Positions 54,272-63,992 of a stretch of 64,000 nucleotides of DNA are shown here, piece after piece; position 1 is the stretch's first letter; each line of letters opens with the position of its first letter. Source of the stretch: an uncultured Saprospiraceae bacterium. Lineage in GTDB: Bacteria; Bacteroidota; Bacteroidia; Chitinophagales; Saprospiraceae. A program made the position numbers and the translations under genes. The stretch lies in NCBI GenBank assembly GCA_937872385.1, contig CALMSO010000046.1, positions 95,679 through 159,678 on the forward strand. The letters run 5' to 3'. The notes beneath the pieces were generated by a model. That model did not search any database, was not told the origin of the DNA, and saw only the letters and a list, made by a program, of their open reading frames with translations.

Positions 54272-54387
54272 ATACTGATTTTTCGGTTAAGCTTATTCAA
54301 ATTGAAACAATGAAGTAATATGCTTATAATCCATTGCAACATCTAACGCATCACAAAAGCGAACAGTTCCCGCCTCGTAAAGGCTTT

Positions 54388-55668
54388 TTATACAATCATT
54401 TCAAAGCCGGTGTAAGGTTGCAATGCTTTCGGTATAACAACGCCCATGGGGGTTTGGTTGTTTTCAAGCAGTGCCGCTACAATACGTGCTAAGGCCAGCG
54501 CGCTGCCGTTGAGCGTATGCGCCAATTGTATTTTTTTATCGGCATCCCGGAAACGCAACTTCAGGCGATTGGTCTGAAAGGTTTCAAAATTGGATACCGA
54601 GCTGACCTCTAACCAGCGCTGCTGCGCCGCCGACCACACCTCAAAATCGAAGGTAAGGGCCGAAGTAAAGCCCATATCGCCACCGCAAAGCCGCAAGATA
54701 CGGTAAGGAAGTTCGAGTTTGTCCAACAAACTTTCAACGTGGGCGAGCATTTCGTACAAGGCCTCGTAAGAGCGGTCGGGGTGCTCAATGCGTACAATTT
54801 CGACCTTGTCAAACTGGTGCACTCGGTTCAGTCCGCGCACGTGCGCCCCATACGAGCCGGCCTCGCGCCGGAAGCAGGGCGTGTAGCCAGTAAGCCGAAT
54901 GGGCAGCTCACTTTCGTTCAGAATTTCGTCCCGGTAGATATTGGTCACGGGCACCTCGGCGGTAGGTATGAGGTAAAGATTATCGCGCTCCACGAAGTAC
55001 ATTTGGCCCTCTTTGTCGGGTAGCTGCCCGGTGGCACGGGCGCTATCTTCATTGACCAACAGGGGCGGAATAATTTCTTCGTAGCCTGCACTGGTAGCCT
55101 CGTCGAGAAAAAAGCTGATCAGGGCACGCTCCAATTTGGCACCCTGCCCCCGGTACACCGGAAAACCGGCCCCAGTAAGTTTGACGCCAAGTTCGAGGTC
55201 GAAAATGCGATATTTGGTAGCCAGCTCCCAGTGCGGCAGCGCGTCGGGCGGCAGTTGGGGTAGAGGCTTGCTCCAGTCTTTATACACTTCGTTGTCGTCG
55301 GGGGTTTTGCCGAAAGGCACCGATTCGTGCGGAATATTGGGCAGGCGCAGCAGCAGTTCTTCGAGCTGGTTTTCGAGCTGTTTTTTGCGCTCCTCGTGCA
55401 TGGCGGCAGCATCTTTGAGGGTAGCCACACGGCTTTTGCGTGTTTCGGCGGCTTCGCGCTGCCCTTGTTTCATTAGGTCGCCGATTTCCTTCGAAAGGGT
55501 GTTGCGCTCAGCCAGCGCTTGGTCGAGTTCGGCTTGTACCTGTTTGCGGGCATCGTCCAATTGCAAGATGTCTTCGACAATTTGCAGGTCTTTTTCCGGA
55601 AAATTTCGTTTTTTTAACCCTTCTATAACCTGTTCTTTGCGAGTACGAATAAAACTTACCTGAAGCAT
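54388..55668 (-). CDS. serS: Serine--tRNA ligase
   Basis: Class II synthetase charging tRNA-Ser. The 426 residues include the N-terminal coiled-coil arm (about 25-105) and class II motifs 2 (GYTPCFRREAGSYG) and 3 (NGSALALARIVAALLENNQT). The substrate-binding TAEVPVTNIYRDEIL is also present. The start is MLQVSFIRTRKEQVIEGLKK, in line with the family. It has a -7 box about 93 bp upstream, back-to-back with the rho promoter. Confidence 0.97.
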   Translation of the reverse strand: MLQVSFIRTRKEQVIEGLKKRNFPEKDLQIVEDILQLDDARKQVQAELDQALAERNTLSKEIGDLMKQGQREAAETRKSRVATLKDAAAMHEERKKQLENQLEELLLRLPNIPHESVPFGKTPDDNEVYKDWSKPLPQLPPDALPHWELATKYRIFDLELGVKLTGAGFPVYRGQGAKLERALISFFLDEATSAGYEEIIPPLLVNEDSARATGQLPDKEGQMYFVERDNLYLIPTAEVPVTNIYRDEILNESELPIRLTGYTPCFRREAGSYGAHVRGLNRVHQFDKVEIVRIEHPDRSYEALYEMLAHVESLLDKLELPYRILRLCGGDMGFTSALTFDFEVWSAAQQRWLEVSSVSNFETFQTNRLKLRFRDADKKIQLAHTLNGSALALARIVAALLENNQTPMGVVIPKALQPYTGFEMIV

Positions 55669-55760
55669 AATCTGTTACAAATATTACAGCAAGGTGAAGT
55701 AAAAGAAGTGAAAATAGGGGCGCTCGCAGCGTGGCGGCTATCCCTGTCAATAATTTTTTG

Positions 55761-55768
55761 CAAAGATA
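55761..55768 (-). promoter_or_regulatory. -7 box TATCTTTG for serS
   Basis: An exact TAnnTTTG match on the minus strand. It gives a leader of roughly 85 bases before serS. The -33 element is unclear and would overlap the rho promoter. Confidence 0.5.
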
Positions 55769-55771
55769 CTA

Positions 55772-55801
55772 TTTGAAAACAAAAAAATTAATGTATTTTT
55801 G
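55772..55801 (+). promoter_or_regulatory. rho promoter, TTTG-N18-TATTTTTG
   Basis: TTTG at 55772-55775, an 18-bp spacer, then TATTTTTG at 55794-55801. It is a good match to the Bacteroidota consensus and lies 269 bp upstream of the rho ATG. Confidence 0.6.
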
Positions 55802-56070
55802 CGGTAGCATAGCTAAAAGCACACCATCACAAGCAACATCCAAAGATAAGGCGATAGAAAGGTGTTCATCTCAATTCCTTTTGTACTCCCACACGGAAAA
55901 GAGGTTGTCTGAGCGGTGATTTTTCATTCTGTAAAAACGCTGGAGATAGGAAAGCATCCCCACATACATCACTTTAAATCCACATTGACGAACAACGATT
56001 GTTTCAAACAGCATTTTTGCTACGGTTTTTTCTAAAACCATTCTAACAAAAAATAACACACCATACTGTT

Positions 56071-57681
56071 ATGTACGACATTTTGCAATTGAATGATATG
56101 CTTGTGCCAGAACTCCGGGACATAGCCGAGCGGCTTGAGCTATCAGGATACAAGCGACTCAACAAACAAGAGTTAATTTACAAAATTCTGGACCACCAGG
56201 CATTGGCCGGCACCGATATGGATGACGACGATGACTACCCACCTGTACTCACAGACGACGATGACGACGAGGATATGCCTCGCAGCTACGCATCGGCACA
56301 AGATGATGACAATGAGGCTGTTAATGGAAATAGTACCAGCGAAAGCGACAATGAGGAAAATGAACGCCGCAAGCGTGCACGCAAACGCGTGAGCCGGCAT
56401 GATTTGCCCCGCGAAGAAGAAGATATGCGACCGGTAAGACCTGCCGATACCCGCGTCATCAGAGAGATACAGCCTGCGGAAGAACCGGTGACGCAAAAAA
56501 ATGGCGCCGACCACCCCGACCGCCGCCCACGCAAAAGCTCCGAGGATTTTGACGTAGAAATTGACGGTATCATCGAAGGGGAAGGTATTCTCGAAATGAT
56601 GCCCGATGGCTACGGTTTTCTGCGCTCTTCGGATTATAATTATCTGACTTCGCCCGACGATATCTACGTGTCGCCTTCCCAAATCAAACTATTTGGACTG
56701 CGCACCGGTGATACTGTGCGCGGCGCCATTCGCCCGCCCAAAGAAGGTGAAAAATACTTCGCGCTGCTGCGTGTATCTAAAATCAATGGACTCGAACCCC
56801 AGGACATCCGCGAGCGCGTGCCGTTCGATTATCTGACCCCGCTGTTTCCGACCGAAAAATTCAGCCTCCAGACCAGCCCCATTGGCAAAGATTATGGCAA
56901 CCGCATGATTGATCTTTTCACGCCGATTGGCAAAGGACAACGTGGATTGATTGTGGCACAGCCCAAAACCGGTAAAACCTTCTTACTCAAGGATGTGGCC
57001 AATGCCATCGCCAAGAATCACCCCGAGTGCTACCTGATTGTGTTGCTCATTGATGAGCGCCCGGAAGAAGTAACCGACATGAAGCGCAGCGTAAAGGCAG
57101 AAGTAGTGGCTTCTACTTTCGATGAACCCGCCGACAACCACGTGCGCGTGGCCGGTATTGTACTCGAAAAAGCCAAACGCCTCGTAGAATGCGGCCATGA
57201 TGTTGTTATTTTGCTCGACTCCATCACACGCTTGGCACGCGCCTACAATACAGTGGCCCCGGCCAGTGGCAAGGTGCTATCCGGCGGGGTGGAAGCCAAT
57301 GCCCTACACAAACCCAAGAAATTCTTTGGCGCTGCGCGCAATGTAGAGCACGGCGGCTCGCTGACCATCCTCGCCACAGCCCTTACGGATACTGGCTCAA
57401 AAATGGATCAGGTGATCTTCGAGGAATTCAAAGGTACAGGCAATATGGAATTGCAACTCGACCGCACCTTGGCCAACAAGCGCCTCTTCCCAGCGGTGGA
57501 CCTCACGCGCTCCAGTACGCGCCGTGACGATTTACTGCTCGACAAGGACAACCTCCAGCGCATGTTTATCCTGCGCAACCACCTCGCGGATATGAAACCT
57601 GAAGAAGCTATGGAGTTTTTGCTCAAGCATTTACAGTCCACTACCAGCAACGAGGAGTTTCTGGCTTCTATGAACGGCTAA
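56071..57681 (+). CDS. rho: Transcription termination factor Rho
   Basis: Hexameric RNA helicase that terminates transcription. The 536 residues comprise an N-terminal SAP-like Rho_N domain (about 1-50: [20 protein letters not shown]), a highly acidic then basic, disordered insertion (about 50-165) typical of Bacteroidota and Actinobacteria Rho, the RNA-binding CSD (about 175-250: [20 protein letters not shown]) and the ATPase core with Walker [12 protein letters not shown], Walker [17 protein letters not shown] and the secondary RNA site [20 protein letters not shown]. Length exceeds the E. coli protein (419) because of the insertion. A long leader suggests autoregulation. Confidence 0.97.
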   Translation: MYDILQLNDMLVPELRDIAERLELSGYKRLNKQELIYKILDHQALAGTDMDDDDDYPPVLTDDDDDEDMPRSYASAQDDDNEAVNGNSTSESDNEENERRKRARKRVSRHDLPREEEDMRPVRPADTRVIREIQPAEEPVTQKNGADHPDRRPRKSSEDFDVEIDGIIEGEGILEMMPDGYGFLRSSDYNYLTSPDDIYVSPSQIKLFGLRTGDTVRGAIRPPKEGEKYFALLRVSKINGLEPQDIRERVPFDYLTPLFPTEKFSLQTSPIGKDYGNRMIDLFTPIGKGQRGLIVAQPKTGKTFLLKDVANAIAKNHPECYLIVLLIDERPEEVTDMKRSVKAEVVASTFDEPADNHVRVAGIVLEKAKRLVECGHDVVILLDSITRLARAYNTVAPASGKVLSGGVEANALHKPKKFFGAARNVEHGGSLTILATALTDTGSKMDQVIFEEFKGTGNMELQLDRTLANKRLFPAVDLTRSSTRRDDLLLDKDNLQRMFILRNHLADMKPEEAMEFLLKHLQSTTSNEEFLASMNG

Positions 57682-57730
57682 TGTATAGAAAACCATATTG
57701 ATTATATTTTCAGTGAAAATAATCCACATG

Positions 57731-57762
57731 GCCCCGGTAGTAATATCGGGGCTTATTTTTTA
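57731..57762 (+). terminator. Intrinsic terminator after rho
   Basis: GCCCCGGTA pairs with TATCGGGGC around a GTAA tetraloop (9 bp with one G-U pair), followed by TTATTTTTT. It lies 50 bp after the rho stop codon. Confidence 0.85.
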
Positions 57763-57810
57763 TCCCATTATTTACCAGCGCATGATTATTACACCTTGGG
57801 TGATAGTATA

Positions 57811-57841
57811 ATACTATTTACGATTTACGAAGTCCGATTTA
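57811..57841. repeat. 31-nt repeat copy, inverted relative to 31.2 kb
   Basis: The reverse complement matches 31206-31236 at 28 of 31 positions. On the plus strand it reads as TTTACGATTTACGAAGTCCG-type words. It is intergenic between rho and the next gene. Confidence 0.65.
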
Positions 57842-57967
57842 CGATTTTTTAAGGTGTTGAAAACCAGAATTTTAAACACGAACAAATACGTCATTTCCAA
57901 CTGAAAATAGTATAATTCGCATTTCGGCGAAGCCAAAATAGCAAGCACCGCGCTCTATAGTGCTGAT

Positions 57968-58345
57968 TCACAGCGTATTCAACTGATCTTGCAGCCGTTG
58001 GGTCATCAATTCTGTGATGCGCCGCGTGAGTTCGGCTTCGTCTGCCTGAAAGGTTTGCCATTCTGCCAATGTAAAATGCCCGATGATTGTTCCGAGTAGC
58101 AAGGCTCTCATTTTCAAATCATTACGCAGACTGTGCGCCACCCAATCCAAGCGCGCTTGCGGCGATAGGGCTTGCCATTTTACTTTGCGTTTTTGTATAA
58201 AATGCCCAACAATGGCGATTAATAATTCATTTTGCAATTTTAAAATCGGGCGTAGCACCTCATTTTGAAATTGCTCGGCACTACTTTGCGCCGGTTTTTC
58301 GGTCATAATAGTCGGTCGGATAGATTGTCGCGGGTCGAGCATCAT
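57968..58345 (-). CDS. Conserved small helical protein (family often labelled glyoxalase)
   Basis: The 125-residue protein (ATG at 58345, or more probably the internal Met 14, MTEKPAQSSAEQFQNEVLRP) is all helical. The pattern EQFQNEVLRPILKLQNELLI followed by ARLDWVAHSLRNDLKMRALL is shared by a small Bacteroidota family that, as I recall, is labelled glyoxalase in some databases without visible metal-binding or glyoxalase-fold features. The function is unknown. It is divergent from metH. Confidence 0.7.
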   Translation of the reverse strand: MMLDPRQSIRPTIMTEKPAQSSAEQFQNEVLRPILKLQNELLIAIVGHFIQKRKVKWQALSPQARLDWVAHSLRNDLKMRALLLGTIIGHFTLAEWQTFQADEAELTRRITELMTQRLQDQLNTL

Positions 58346-58402
58346 CTTTTTGGCAAATAACTTGTTTAGGTGGGTAGTTGTTTAAAACGGGCACTAAATG
58401 CT

Positions 58403-58410
58403 TAATTTTG
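58403..58410 (+). promoter_or_regulatory. -7 box TAATTTTG for metH
   Basis: An exact TAnnTTTG match 74 bp before the ATG; TTG at 58378-58380 could serve as -33 with a 22-bp spacer. No cobalamin riboswitch is visible in the short leader. Confidence 0.45.
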
Positions 58411-58483
58411 TTGCGGCAATAGAATCAGCGCACTGCTGAAACTAAATTCACATTCAACTAAAAGACAAACGACTGTTTATAAT

Positions 58484-61400
58484 ATGACCAAACCAGACAT
58501 CCAGTCGCTGCTGCGCGAGCGCATTCTTGTTATTGACGGTGCCATGGGCACTATGATTCAGCAGTATAAACTGACCGAAGCGGACTATCGGGGCGAGCGT
58601 TTTGCCGATTTTCACCGCGATATAAAAGGCAATAATGATGTACTTTGCCTTACGCAGCCACACATCATCGAAGCGATTCACAAAGCCTACCTCGAAGCGG
58701 GCGCAGATATTATTGAAACCAATACCTTCAATGCTACGTCCATTTCGATGGCGGATTATGATATGCAGCACTTGGCGTATGAAATCAATCTCGAAGCGGC
58801 GCGCATTGCCCGACGGGCGGTAGAAAGTGTACAGGCGATAGATGGGAAACCCCGCTTCGTGGCTGGGGCCATGGGCCCGACCAACAAAACCGGCTCTATC
58901 TCACCCGATGTGAATAATCCTGGCTTTCGGGGTATTACTTTCGACGAACTGTGTGCGGGCTACTACGAGCAGGCACGCGGCCTTATGGACGGCGGCGCGG
59001 ACATCATCCTCGCGGAAACGGTTTTCGATACCCTCAATGCCAAAGCGGCGCTTTTTGCTATTGACCAACTCTTCACTGAGCGCGGGCAACGCCTGCCCAT
59101 CATGGTGTCTGGTACCATCACGGATGCCAGCGGCCGCACCCTTTCCGGGCAGACGGCCGAAGCCTTCTGGATTTCGGTGAGCCATATTCCGTTGCTGAGC
59201 ATCGGGTTGAACTGTGCCCTCGGCGCGCAAGAAATGCGGCCCCACATCGAGGCGCTGAGCCAGATTGCCGATTGTTTTGTGAGCGCATATCCGAATGCCG
59301 GGCTGCCCAATGAATTTGGCGAATACGACCAAGAAGCTGAAGAAATGAAAGCATACATCCGCGACTTTGCGCAAAGCGGTTTTGTCAATATCATCGGAGG
59401 CTGCTGCGGCACCACGCCTGCCCACATTCGCGCTATGGCTGCGGCCGTGCAGGGTATTCCGCCGCGACAAGTGCCGCAAGCCCCAGCTTACACCATGCTC
59501 AGTGGCCTGGAACCGCTGATTATCAGACCCGAAACCAATTTTGTCAACGTAGGTGAGCGTACCAATGTAACTGGCTCGAAAGCTTTTGCTCGATTGATTA
59601 AAACCAACGACTATGCGGGCGCATTATCTGTAGCCCAGCAGCAGGTGGAAAACGGCGCACAGGTGATTGACATCAACATGGACGAGGGTTTGCTCGATTC
59701 TGAAAAAGCAATGGTGGATTTTTTACACTTAGTAATGGCCGAACCCGACATTGCCAAAGTGCCCATTATGATTGACTCGTCGAAGTTTCATGTCATTGAA
59801 GCCGGCTTGAAATGCGTGCAGGGCAAGTGCATTGTCAATTCCATTTCACTCAAAGAAGGCGAGGCAGAATTCATCCGGCAGGCGCAGTTGGTGCGGCGCT
59901 ATGGTGCAGCGGCCGTAGTGATGGCCTTCGACGAACAGGGGCAGGCGGATACCACTGCCCGCAAGGTAGCCATCTGCGAGCGCGCGTACCACATTCTAAC
60001 CCAACAGGTTGGCTTCAAACCGCAGGATATTATTTTCGATCCGAATATTTTTGCCGTGGCCACAGGCATCGAAGAGCACAACGAGTACGCCATCAATTTC
60101 ATTGAAGCCACCCGCGAGATCAAGCGGCGCTGCCCCGGTGCAAAGATCAGTGGCGGCGTGAGCAACATTTCCTTCTCGTTTCGCGGCAACGACAAGGTGC
60201 GCGAGGCTATGCATTCGGCGTTTTTGTATCATGCCATCCACGCGGGCATGGACATGGGCATTGTCAATGCGGGTATGATTGAGGTGTATGAAGAAATTCC
60301 AAAGGATTTGCTCGAATTGGTGGAAGACGTGCTCTTGAATCGTCGGCCAGACGCCACCGAACGCCTCACCGAATTTGCCGAAAAGGTAAAACAAGACGGC
60401 GGGCGGCAGCTACAAAAAGACCTCGCTTGGCGCGAAGCCCCTGTGCAAAAGCGCCTCGAATATGCTTTGGTGAAAGGCATCACCGATTATATCGAAGAGG
60501 ATACCGAAGAAGCGCGGCAACAGTACCCCGCGCCCTTGCAGGTGATCGAAGGGCCGCTGATGGACGGCATGAATGTCGTTGGTGATTTATTCGGTTCTGG
60601 CAAAATGTTTTTGCCGCAGGTGGTAAAAAGTGCCCGCGTGATGAAAAAAGCAGTGGCCTATCTCACGCCTTTTATCGAAGAGGAAAAAAGAATAAGTGGC
60701 AATGCAGGCAAGCCCAAAGGTAAAATTCTACTCGCCACGGTGAAAGGTGATGTGCATGATATTGGCAAAAATATCGTGGGTGTGGTGCTGGGATGTAATA
60801 ATTATGACATCATAGACCTCGGTGTGATGGTGCCCGCCGATAAAATATTACAAGAAGCTCGAAAACATGATGTGGATATTATAGGTTTGAGTGGTCTTAT
60901 TACACCTTCCTTGGATGAAATGGTGCATATGGCAAGGGAAATGGAGCGCCAGGGTTTTAAAATTCCATTGCTCATCGGCGGTGCTACAACTTCCAAAACG
61001 CATACTGCTGTGAAAATAGAGCCGCAGTACAAGGGCCCTGTGCTGCATGTGCTCGACGCTTCGCGCAGTGTGGCGGTGGCCAGCAATTTGCTCAGCGAAA
61101 ATGAAAACGAGCGCAGCAATTTTATTCTGAATGTAAAAGACGATTACGCCCGCTTGCGCGAACAACGCGGCAACCGCCAGTCGGCTAAGAAATACCTCAG
61201 CTTGAAGCAGGCCCGCAAGCAAAAGGTGCAAATAAACTGGGATCATTACACGCCCCCGCGTCCTAATGTGCTGGGTATCAGAGTTTTTGACGATTATTCT
61301 ATAGAAGAACTAACGCAGTATATTGACTGGACGCCGTTTTTCCAAAGCTGGCAATTAGCGGGTAAGTTTCCGGCCATCTTGCAGGATGAAATCGTAGGCA

Positions 61401-62167
61401 CGGAAGCTCAAAAGCTCTACAACGACGCCCGCAGCCTGCTGCGCCGCATCATTGACGAGCGCTGGCTACAGGCCAAAGCCATCATCGGTATTTTCCCGGC
61501 CAATAGCGTAAAAGAAGATGATATTGCAGTTTATAACAATGTAAATGAATCTCAACCGCAATATATTCTGCATCATTTGCGACAGCAAAATGAAAAAGCG
61601 CCTGGGCTGCCCAATTATTGCCTCAGCGATTTTGTAGCGCCTCAAGGCGAAGATTATATCGGGGCGTTTGCGGTAACTGCCGGCATTGGCATTGAAAAAT
61701 GGGTAGAAAAATTTGAAAAAGAGCACGACGATTACAATGCCATTCTGCTCAAAGCCCTTGCCGACCGCCTTGCCGAAGCCCTCGCCGAGCGTATGCACGA
61801 GCGCGTGCGCAAAGAATTTTGGGGCTACGCTACGGAAGAAAGTTTGGAAAATGATGCCTTAATTGCTGAAAAATACCAAGGCATTCGGCCCGCGCCGGGC
61901 TACCCGGCCTGCCCCGACCATACCGAAAAGCGCACGCTTTGGCAGTTGCTCAACGTAGAAACCCACATCGGTATCCGGCTCACCGAAAGCTGCGCTATGT
62001 ACCCGGCCGCCAGCGTGAGTGGGTGGTACTTTTCGCACCCCGAATCGAAGTATTTTGGCTTGGGCCAAATTTCAAAAGACCAGGTGGAAGACTACGCCGA
62101 GCGCAAGGGCATGGGCATAGAAGAAGCCGAGCGCTGGCTGGCACCGGTGTTGAATTATGATGTGTAG
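58484..62167 (+). CDS. metH: Cobalamin-dependent methionine synthase
   Basis: Transfers methyl from methyl-tetrahydrofolate to homocysteine through cobalamin in the cytoplasm. The 1227 residues cover all four modules: the homocysteine/zinc domain (about 1-330, zinc Cys in [10 protein letters not shown] and [11 protein letters not shown]), the pterin-binding domain (about 345-620, [14 protein letters not shown]), the cobalamin cap and binding domain (about 640-880, with the axial-ligand motif [11 protein letters not shown] near 755 and [13 protein letters not shown]) and the AdoMet activation domain (about 900-1227, [20 protein letters not shown]). Full length for MetH. It is a single gene between a divergent small gene and a convergent DUF5946 gene. 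Confidence 0.97.
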   Translation: MTKPDIQSLLRERILVIDGAMGTMIQQYKLTEADYRGERFADFHRDIKGNNDVLCLTQPHIIEAIHKAYLEAGADIIETNTFNATSISMADYDMQHLAYEINLEAARIARRAVESVQAIDGKPRFVAGAMGPTNKTGSISPDVNNPGFRGITFDELCAGYYEQARGLMDGGADIILAETVFDTLNAKAALFAIDQLFTERGQRLPIMVSGTITDASGRTLSGQTAEAFWISVSHIPLLSIGLNCALGAQEMRPHIEALSQIADCFVSAYPNAGLPNEFGEYDQEAEEMKAYIRDFAQSGFVNIIGGCCGTTPAHIRAMAAAVQGIPPRQVPQAPAYTMLSGLEPLIIRPETNFVNVGERTNVTGSKAFARLIKTNDYAGALSVAQQQVENGAQVIDINMDEGLLDSEKAMVDFLHLVMAEPDIAKVPIMIDSSKFHVIEAGLKCVQGKCIVNSISLKEGEAEFIRQAQLVRRYGAAAVVMAFDEQGQADTTARKVAICERAYHILTQQVGFKPQDIIFDPNIFAVATGIEEHNEYAINFIEATREIKRRCPGAKISGGVSNISFSFRGNDKVREAMHSAFLYHAIHAGMDMGIVNAGMIEVYEEIPKDLLELVEDVLLNRRPDATERLTEFAEKVKQDGGRQLQKDLAWREAPVQKRLEYALVKGITDYIEEDTEEARQQYPAPLQVIEGPLMDGMNVVGDLFGSGKMFLPQVVKSARVMKKAVAYLTPFIEEEKRISGNAGKPKGKILLATVKGDVHDIGKNIVGVVLGCNNYDIIDLGVMVPADKILQEARKHDVDIIGLSGLITPSLDEMVHMAREMERQGFKIPLLIGGATTSKTHTAVKIEPQYKGPVLHVLDASRSVAVASNLLSENENERSNFILNVKDDYARLREQRGNRQSAKKYLSLKQARKQKVQINWDHYTPPRPNVLGIRVFDDYSIEELTQYIDWTPFFQSWQLAGKFPAILQDEIVGTEAQKLYNDARSLLRRIIDERWLQAKAIIGIFPANSVKEDDIAVYNNVNESQPQYILHHLRQQNEKAPGLPNYCLSDFVAPQGEDYIGAFAVTAGIGIEKWVEKFEKEHDDYNAILLKALADRLAEALAERMHERVRKEFWGYATEESLENDALIAEKYQGIRPAPGYPACPDHTEKRTLWQLLNVETHIGIRLTESCAMYPAASVSGWYFSHPESKYFGLGQISKDQVEDYAERKGMGIEEAERWLAPVLNYDV

Positions 62168-62194
62168 TTTCGCAGTTTGCGGGTTTTGTTATTC

Positions 62195-62704
62195 TCAAAA
62201 GTTGTCATTTACTAATTTTTCAATTTTCTGCTTGTGTTTTGAAAACCAAGATTTCCAAACGCTTTCAGACCATTCCCGGACATAATTTTCGTGTTCAACT
62301 TGATTAGTAGCTATTAATACATCAATCACTGTTTTACTCCCGTTGGGCGTGGGGGGCTCCAACCATTCAAATTTCGGTTCTCTTGATAAAATTTGTCCCA
62401 TTTTTTGGGTCGCTGTTTCCCCATTAAAACCTTTGATCAAAATTAGATACAGGCTTATTAGGTGAATGTTTAACGATTGGATTGATTTTCTGCTGGGATG
62501 CCCTGGGTGCTGAATTGCATAAGTATCAACCGTTAATCTGTGTGTCAAGGGGGGATAGTTGTATTCTCCATATTCTTTTGCTAAAATCTGTCCATATAAA
62601 TTCCAACAACCTTGTGCTGCGCCTATGTATTCGTGAGCTTGCCCTGCTAAATTATCAACTAAAGCGCCACAACCTAAGCATTTTATTTTTTCCTTAACTT
62701 CCAT
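62195..62704 (-). CDS. DUF5946-family protein
   Basis: I prefer the ATG at 62704 (MEVKEKIKCLGCGALVDNLA); the frame is open to 62743. The 169-residue product has an N-terminal CxxC pair (CLGCG), then HEYIGAAQGCWNLYGQILAK, HRLTVDTYAIQHPGHPSRKS and SLNIHLISLYLILIKGF, the pattern I associate with DUF5946 (function unknown, possibly metal-binding through Cys and His). Codon use is AT-rich compared with metH beside it. It begins an AT-rich segment that continues to the window end. Confidence 0.75.
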   Translation of the reverse strand: MEVKEKIKCLGCGALVDNLAGQAHEYIGAAQGCWNLYGQILAKEYGEYNYPPLTHRLTVDTYAIQHPGHPSRKSIQSLNIHLISLYLILIKGFNGETATQKMGQILSREPKFEWLEPPTPNGSKTVIDVLIATNQVEHENYVREWSESVWKSWFSKHKQKIEKLVNDNF

Positions 62705-62831
62705 TTTCTGATACTCCTTAACTTTAATGTAAAGATTTCTCATAGAGCATACAGTGCCTTAAATTTCCATATTTATCTCGTATAAAATCTTCAAAATTTT
62801 TCTTTTCAAGACACTAACAGTCGAAACCGAC

Positions 62832-63596
62832 TTAGCTCCAAATTTCATTTTTCTCAGTCAAAATAATTGGTTTTTGATCTGTTACTACAATCGTATGCTC
62901 GTATTGTGCCATATAGCCACCTTTATTGCCCACCATTGTCCAGCCATCATTCAAGGTAACTGCATAATTTGAATGTGTAGATATAAAAGTCTCAATAGCT
63001 ACCACCGCATTTTTCTTAAATCGAGTGAGATTAAATCGGTCTCTAAAATTTGCAATTTCCGATGGCTCTTCGTGTAAGCTTCTGCCAATTCCGTGCCCGG
63101 TAAGGTTTTTAATTACTTTATATCCACGTTTTTTAGCTTCCTTTTCTATCAGATATCCAATGTCTGAAATCTTTATGCCACTCTTAATATTATAAATCGC
63201 TTTTTGAAGAATTTCTTTTGAAGCATTTACAAGTTCTTGATGGCCGTTTTTATCTTCACCAAGCACAAAAGAAGCTCCGTTATCCGACCAAAATCCATTT
63301 AGCTCGGCTGAGACATCAATGTTTATAAGGTCTCCTTCTTGTAATAGCCTGTTGGATGAAGGAATTCCGTGACAAAATTCATGGTTCACGCTTATGCAAG
63401 TCCAGCCTGGAAATTTATATGTTTTGTGCGGTGCGGAATTTGCTCCAAAACTTTTCAAAATCCTTGCACCATAGTCGTCAAGTTGCTTTGTGGACATGCC
63501 CGGGCGGGCGTAGGGTATCATTTTTTTTAAAGTATAAGCAACTGCGTTACTTACCTTTTTCATTCCAATTAGTTCGGATGTTTTTGTTATGGACAT
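62832..63596 (-). CDS. map: Type I methionine aminopeptidase
   Basis: Removes the initiator Met from nascent proteins. The 254-residue enzyme has all five metal ligands in context: Asp in INIDVSAELNGFWSDNGASF (two), His in NLTGHGIGRSLHEEP, Glu in VAIETFIS and Glu in AQYEHTIVV, plus the substrate His in NHEFCHGIP. It is AT-rich compared with the core genes. In Bacteroidota the housekeeping map lies in the ribosomal-protein operon, so this is probably a second, acquired copy; that is inference. Its start overlaps the upstream GNAT fragment by about 10 bp. Confidence 0.93.
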   Translation of the reverse strand: MSITKTSELIGMKKVSNAVAYTLKKMIPYARPGMSTKQLDDYGARILKSFGANSAPHKTYKFPGWTCISVNHEFCHGIPSSNRLLQEGDLINIDVSAELNGFWSDNGASFVLGEDKNGHQELVNASKEILQKAIYNIKSGIKISDIGYLIEKEAKKRGYKVIKNLTGHGIGRSLHEEPSEIANFRDRFNLTRFKKNAVVAIETFISTHSNYAVTLNDGWTMVGNKGGYMAQYEHTIVVTDQKPIILTEKNEIWS

Positions 63597-63784
63597 ACTT
63601 TTCTTTTCATTATGTGATGGTCTAAGTTTTTAGCAAATCCGTTCTTAATAATGTGTTCGGTATGGAACCCAAATTTATGCAATGTATTTTCCAATAGTTG
63701 CGATGTATTCACAATAATATCATATTCCAAATTATGCTTTTTAATTTGTTCAATAATAATTTCAAAAAATAAAAACGCATTCAT
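63587..63784 (-). pseudogene. C-terminal fragment of a GNAT acetyltransferase
   Basis: From the first in-frame ATG at 63784 the frame encodes 66 residues (MNAFLFFEIIIEQIKKHNLE onward). The end, ENTLHKFGFHTEHIIKNGFA then NLDHHIMKRK, resembles the last helix and strands of GNAT N-acetyltransferases (LYKKLGF..VIKNGFGKGLDHYVM-like). The acetyl-CoA-binding half is missing, and the frame is closed by TAG about 75 bases upstream, so it is probably a truncated remnant. It overlaps the map start. Confidence 0.4.
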
Positions 63785-63875
63785 TTTCTTACTATAAGGT
63801 TTTAAGTCCTGCTTTTTGGAATTCAAAGACAAGTTTCTGCCGTTTCGGTTGCATATCTATTGTTCCGAAATTGCC

Positions 63876-63921
63876 AAAAAAACGAAAGCTTATGTCTCTA
63901 TTCTTGATGACATAAGCTTTC
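63876..63921 (-). terminator. Strong 13-bp-stem terminator on the minus strand
   Basis: On the minus strand GAAAGCTTATGTC pairs perfectly with GACATAAGCTTTC (12-nt loop), followed by GTTTTTTT. It would end a minus-strand transcript entering from beyond the right edge, or attenuate transcription into the GNAT fragment and map. Confidence 0.75.
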
Positions 63922-63984
63922 TAAGTCTAGATAATTTATAAACAGTTTAAGGTAGTCTAATTTTCCCGCACACAAAAATCTTTA

Positions 63985-63992
63985 TAACTTTG
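63985..63992 (+). promoter_or_regulatory. -7 box TAACTTTG reading off the right edge
   Basis: TAACTTTG matches TAnnTTTG; TTTT at 63961-63964 is a poor -33 at a 20-bp spacer. A plus-strand gene probably begins beyond 64000. Confidence 0.4.

Larger units (their letters stand above)
55669..56070. other. serS-rho divergent region with a long rho leader
   Basis: A 402-bp gene-free region. Two promoter-like elements overlap back to back at 55761-55801. From the rho-side promoter about 260 bases of leader precede the rho ATG; they begin C-rich and G-poor (AAAGCACACCATCACAAGCA), as expected of a Rho utilisation site. No structured riboswitch was recognised. Confidence 0.55.

Noticed and set aside
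54372..54388. GCCT-AGGC hairpin followed by TTTTT on the plus strand after serS
   Set aside because: Only a 4-bp stem, and no plus-strand gene exists for it to terminate.
58346..58483. Cobalamin riboswitch upstream of metH
   Set aside because: The 138-bp leader region is too short and lacks the B12-box consensus; only a -7 promoter box is visible.
59516..59526. CTGATTATCAG palindrome inside metH
   Set aside because: It encodes part of LIIRPE in a conserved protein region, so it is explained by coding sequence and was not counted with the intergenic set.
62171..62187. CGCA-TGCG hairpin with a short T run after metH
   Set aside because: A 4-bp stem is too weak to call as a terminator, although the position would fit.
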